Below are positions 60,985 to 64,000 of a stretch of DNA of 64,000 bases, in pieces. The stretch comes from Paulinella micropora (taxonomy: Eukaryota; Cercozoa; Imbricatea; Euglyphida). The number at the start of each line of letters is the position of its first letter. Within the stretch, counting starts at the first letter, position 1. Location: contig BJOX01000236.1 in assembly GCA_009731375.1 (NCBI GenBank), forward strand, positions 426,863 to 490,862. Reading direction: 5' to 3'. The translations under genes were made by a program, and so were the position numbers. Below the pieces are notes generated by a model. It was not told the origin of the DNA. It saw only the letters and a list, made by a program, of their open reading frames with translations, and did not search any database.

Positions 60985-61505
60985 CATTACCATCATCATC
61001 ATCACCATCATCATCAGCATCATCATCATCATCATCATCATCATCACACCATCGTCATCATCATCACCGTTTTCGTCGTCGTCGTCATCATCGTCGTCAT
61101 CATCGTTGTTGTTGTTGTTATTATTGTTGTTGTTGTTGTTGTTGTTGTTGTTATTATTATTATTGTTATTGTTGTTATTGTTGTTGTCGTTTGTTGTTGT
61201 ATTTGTTGTATTTTTTGATGATGATGATGATGATCATGATGATGAACATTGCGATGATGATGATGATGATGATGATGGTGATGGTGGTGGTGGTGGTGGT
61301 GGTGCTAATGGTGATGGTGGTGGTGCTGATGGTGATGGTGGTGGTGATGATGACGATGATGATGATGATGCTGATGCTGATGCGGCCGCTGCTGCTGCTG
61401 CTGATGATGATGATGCTGATGTTCCTGTTGTTGCTGTTGTTGTTGTTGATGATGATGATGATGTTACTGTTGTTGTTGTTGATGATGAAAGATTAACAAC
61501 AACAG

Positions 61506-61536
<31 letters not shown>

Positions 61537-61799
61537 TCATCATCATCATCATCAAGATCATTATCATCATTATTATCATTATCAACATCGTCACCATCAT
61601 CAACGACAACAACAACAAAAACAACGCTGTTGTTGTTGTTGTTAATGTTGTTGTTGTTGTTGTTGTTGTTGTTGTCGTCGTCGTTGTTTTTGTTGTTGTT
61701 GTTGTTGATGTTAACAAGATTGCTGTTGTTGTTGTTGTTGTCAACAACAACAAAAACAACAACAACAACAACAACAACAACAGCAGCAGCAGCAGCAGC

Positions 61800-61836
<37 letters not shown>

Positions 61837-61890
61837 TCAACAACAAACAAACAGACAAAAAAACAAACACACACACATTAAAGAAAAGAG
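60985..61890 (+). repeat. trinucleotide mosaic (CAT, GTT, GAT, GGT, CTG, CAA)
   Basis: About 900 bases in which one trinucleotide run passes into another by single-base change. GTT/GAT runs on the left and CAA/CAT runs on the right are partly reverse-complementary, so long hairpins are possible. Open frames are artefacts of the period. Confidence 0.93.
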
Positions 61891-61914
61891 AGGGGGGGGG
61901 GGGGGGGGGGGGAA

Positions 61915-62543
61915 NNNNNNNNNNNNNNNNNNNNNNNNNNNNNNNNNNNNNNNNNNNNNNNNNNNNNNNNNNNNNNNNNNNNNNNNNNNNNNNNNNNNNN
62001 NNNNNNNNNNNNNNNNNNNNNNNNNNNNNNNNNNNNNNNNNNNNNNNNNNNNNNNNNNNNNNNNNNNNNNNNNNNNNNNNNNNNNNNNNNNNNNNNNNNN
62101 NNNNNNNNNNNNNNNNNNNNNNNNNNNNNNNNNNNNNNNNNNNNNNNNNNNNNNNNNNNNNNNNNNNNNNNNNNNNNNNNNNNNNNNNNNNNNNNNNNNN
62201 NNNNNNNNNNNNNNNNNNNNNNNNNNNNNNNNNNNNNNNNNNNNNNNNNNNNNNNNNNNNNNNNNNNNNNNNNNNNNNNNNNNNNNNNNNNNNNNNNNNN
62301 NNNNNNNNNNNNNNNNNNNNNNNNNNNNNNNNNNNNNNNNNNNNNNNNNNNNNNNNNNNNNNNNNNNNNNNNNNNNNNNNNNNNNNNNNNNNNNNNNNNN
62401 NNNNNNNNNNNNNNNNNNNNNNNNNNNNNNNNNNNNNNNNNNNNNNNNNNNNNNNNNNNNNNNNNNNNNNNNNNNNNNNNNNNNNNNNNNNNNNNNNNNN
62501 NNNNNNNNNNNNNNNNNNNNNNNNNNNNNNNNNNNNNNNNNNN
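61915..62543. other. assembly gap flanked by poly-G and (GA)n
   Basis: N run inside low-complexity sequence. Confidence 0.98.
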
Positions 62544-62876
<333 letters not shown>

Positions 62877-63214
62877 GACCGCCGGGCTGGGCATCTGGGA
62901 ACTGATAGACCTCTGTGCTGTCATCGGAGGTCATCACTGCCGTAGCTATGTGCATGTACACATCCATACATCTCTGTCTTGTCGTCGCTAGCCATCACAA
63001 CTATAGCTCTCTAAATGTCATAAGCGCTATCTACATTCTGTTGTGTATATTTTCCTGCTTTTTGTTTGTGCTTGACAGTGATGGGAGGGCTGGCCCATTA
63101 GGCCAGAAAGGCAGGCCACCAAATCAGCCCACCGAATTTTGTGTCCATGTTCACGGGCTTTCCCTCAAGATTTACGTTTGCTGGTGTGGCTACATCGACG
63201 GCCTTCATTCTGTT

Positions 63215-63480
63215 CTGTGCTGTTTAGCAGTTCTCTTCTGTTCTATTTTTTCCGTTCCGTTCCGTTCCGTTCTGTTCTGTTCTGTTCTGTTCTGTTTTGT
63301 TCTGTTTTGTTCTGTTCTGTTCTGTTCTGTTTTGTTCTGTTCTGTTCTGTTCTGTTCTGTGCTGTGCTGTTCTGTCTGCTCTAATCTGCTCTAATCTGCT
63401 CTGTTCTGCTCTGTTCTTTTTCTTTTTCTTTTTCTTTTTTTCTTTTTCCTTTTCTTTTTCTTTTTCTTTCTTTTCTTGTT
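63215..63480 (+). repeat. (TCTGT)n, (TTCTTT)n arrays
   Basis: Pentamer TCTGT with TCCGT and TTTGT variants (63215-63412), then a TTTTTC array. Confidence 0.95.
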
Positions 63481-63495
63481 TTCTATTACTCGGCA

Positions 63496-63999
63496 CTACT
63501 ACTACTACTACTACTACTACTAGGCCTAGGCCTTCGGTTTAATGAAGTTAACAATTTAACCTCTGGTCTATCCATACAAATCGTTAGCTCAAGAGCTATT
63601 GATTTAACTAGATGGTGACCTACGTCTCAAGTTATTAAAGGTAATGAGAAATTATCAAAATATTAAAGTATTAAAATAAAATGACTTAGATTAAAAATAT
63701 TAAAATAAAATAAAATAATAATAATAATATAATAATAATAAAATAGTACTACTACTACTACTACTACTACTACTAGGCCTACTAGTACTACTACTACTAC
63801 TACTACTACTAGGCCTAGGCCTTCGGTTTAATGAAGTTAACAATTTAACCTCTGGTCGATCCATACAAATCGTTAGCTCAAGAGCTATTGATTACACTAG
63901 ATGGTGACCTACTTCTCAAATTTTTAAGAATGAAAAATTAAATTATTAAAATATTAAAAAATTAAAATAAAATAGATTGAAAATATTAAAGTAAAATAA
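63496..63999 (+). repeat. two copies of an anonymous repeat following (CTA)n
   Basis: Units at about 63523-63650 and 63813-63940 begin GGCCTAGGCCTTCGGTTTAA after a (CTA)n array and share CTGGTCxATCCATACAAATC and AGCTCAAGAGCTATTGATT. They end in AT-rich sequence. Placement directly after a trinucleotide array recalls the other retroposons here, but no pol III boxes are evident. Confidence 0.7.
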
Positions 64000-64000
64000 A

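Noticed and set aside
61191-61876. Protein-coding frames in the trinucleotide mosaic
   Set aside because: All frames reflect period-three repeats (GAT, GTT, CAA). There is no unique sequence, splice signal or start context.

Overview
This window is from a eukaryotic nuclear genome, most likely a metazoan or close relative. The evidence is GT-AG introns, a tRNA-derived SINE family, non-LTR and Ty3/gypsy retroelement remnants, terminal-inverted-repeat (TIR) elements, and one large split gene whose conceptual product matches codanin-1, a protein I know from animals. The species cannot be named from the sequence. Very little of the window is coding. Most of it is di- to decanucleotide simple repeat, mainly (TATC)n, (TATG)n, (TTATG)n, (GATT)n, (TTC)n, (ATT)n and (TC)n. 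Seven runs of N mark assembly gaps.

Layout. 1-1618: chained SINE copies with (ATT)n tails. 1938-4752: short exon fragments of an ankyrin-repeat gene, many duplicated, separated by tetranucleotide arrays. 4753-8400: mostly anonymous AT-rich sequence. 8422-9495 (minus): an unrecognised Ser/RS-rich protein gene with an in-frame TAA near its end. 10999-11768 (minus): a decayed LINE fragment. 12165-12347: an isolated candidate first exon. 15400-50928 (plus): the codanin-1-like gene. 51193-54334: TIR elements and a minus-strand SINE chain. 54335-58231 (minus): a broken Ty3/gypsy element carrying gag, RT and RNase H. 59359-63999: a second TIR element, trinucleotide mosaics and a duplicated anonymous repeat.

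The codanin-like gene is the main content. From 15400 to 40200 at least 29 exons can be chained with agreeing splice phases. The chain resumes from about 43023 to a TGA at 50926-50928. Codanin-1 is known to sequester the histone chaperone Asf1 in the cytosol through a B-domain motif. Two candidate B-domain-like motifs lie in the poly-serine N-terminal exon. The product would be near 2,000-2,200 residues, longer than human codanin-1 (about 1,230, from memory), because of homopolymer tracts and a C-terminal extension of about 315 residues.

Three connected oddities stand out. First, most introns of this gene consist largely of simple repeat, and the repeat often supplies the splice site itself (GTATCT, GTATGT or GTAGGT donors; CTATCTAG acceptors). 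Second, edges of exons have been copied repeatedly into the neighbouring arrays together with the adjacent splice site, up to ten times for one exon. Third, four unrelated retroposon families sit inside simple-repeat arrays, with the same repeat on both sides of nearly every copy. Together these suggest a genome in which microsatellites serve as intron matter, retroposon landing sites and substrate for exon-edge amplification.
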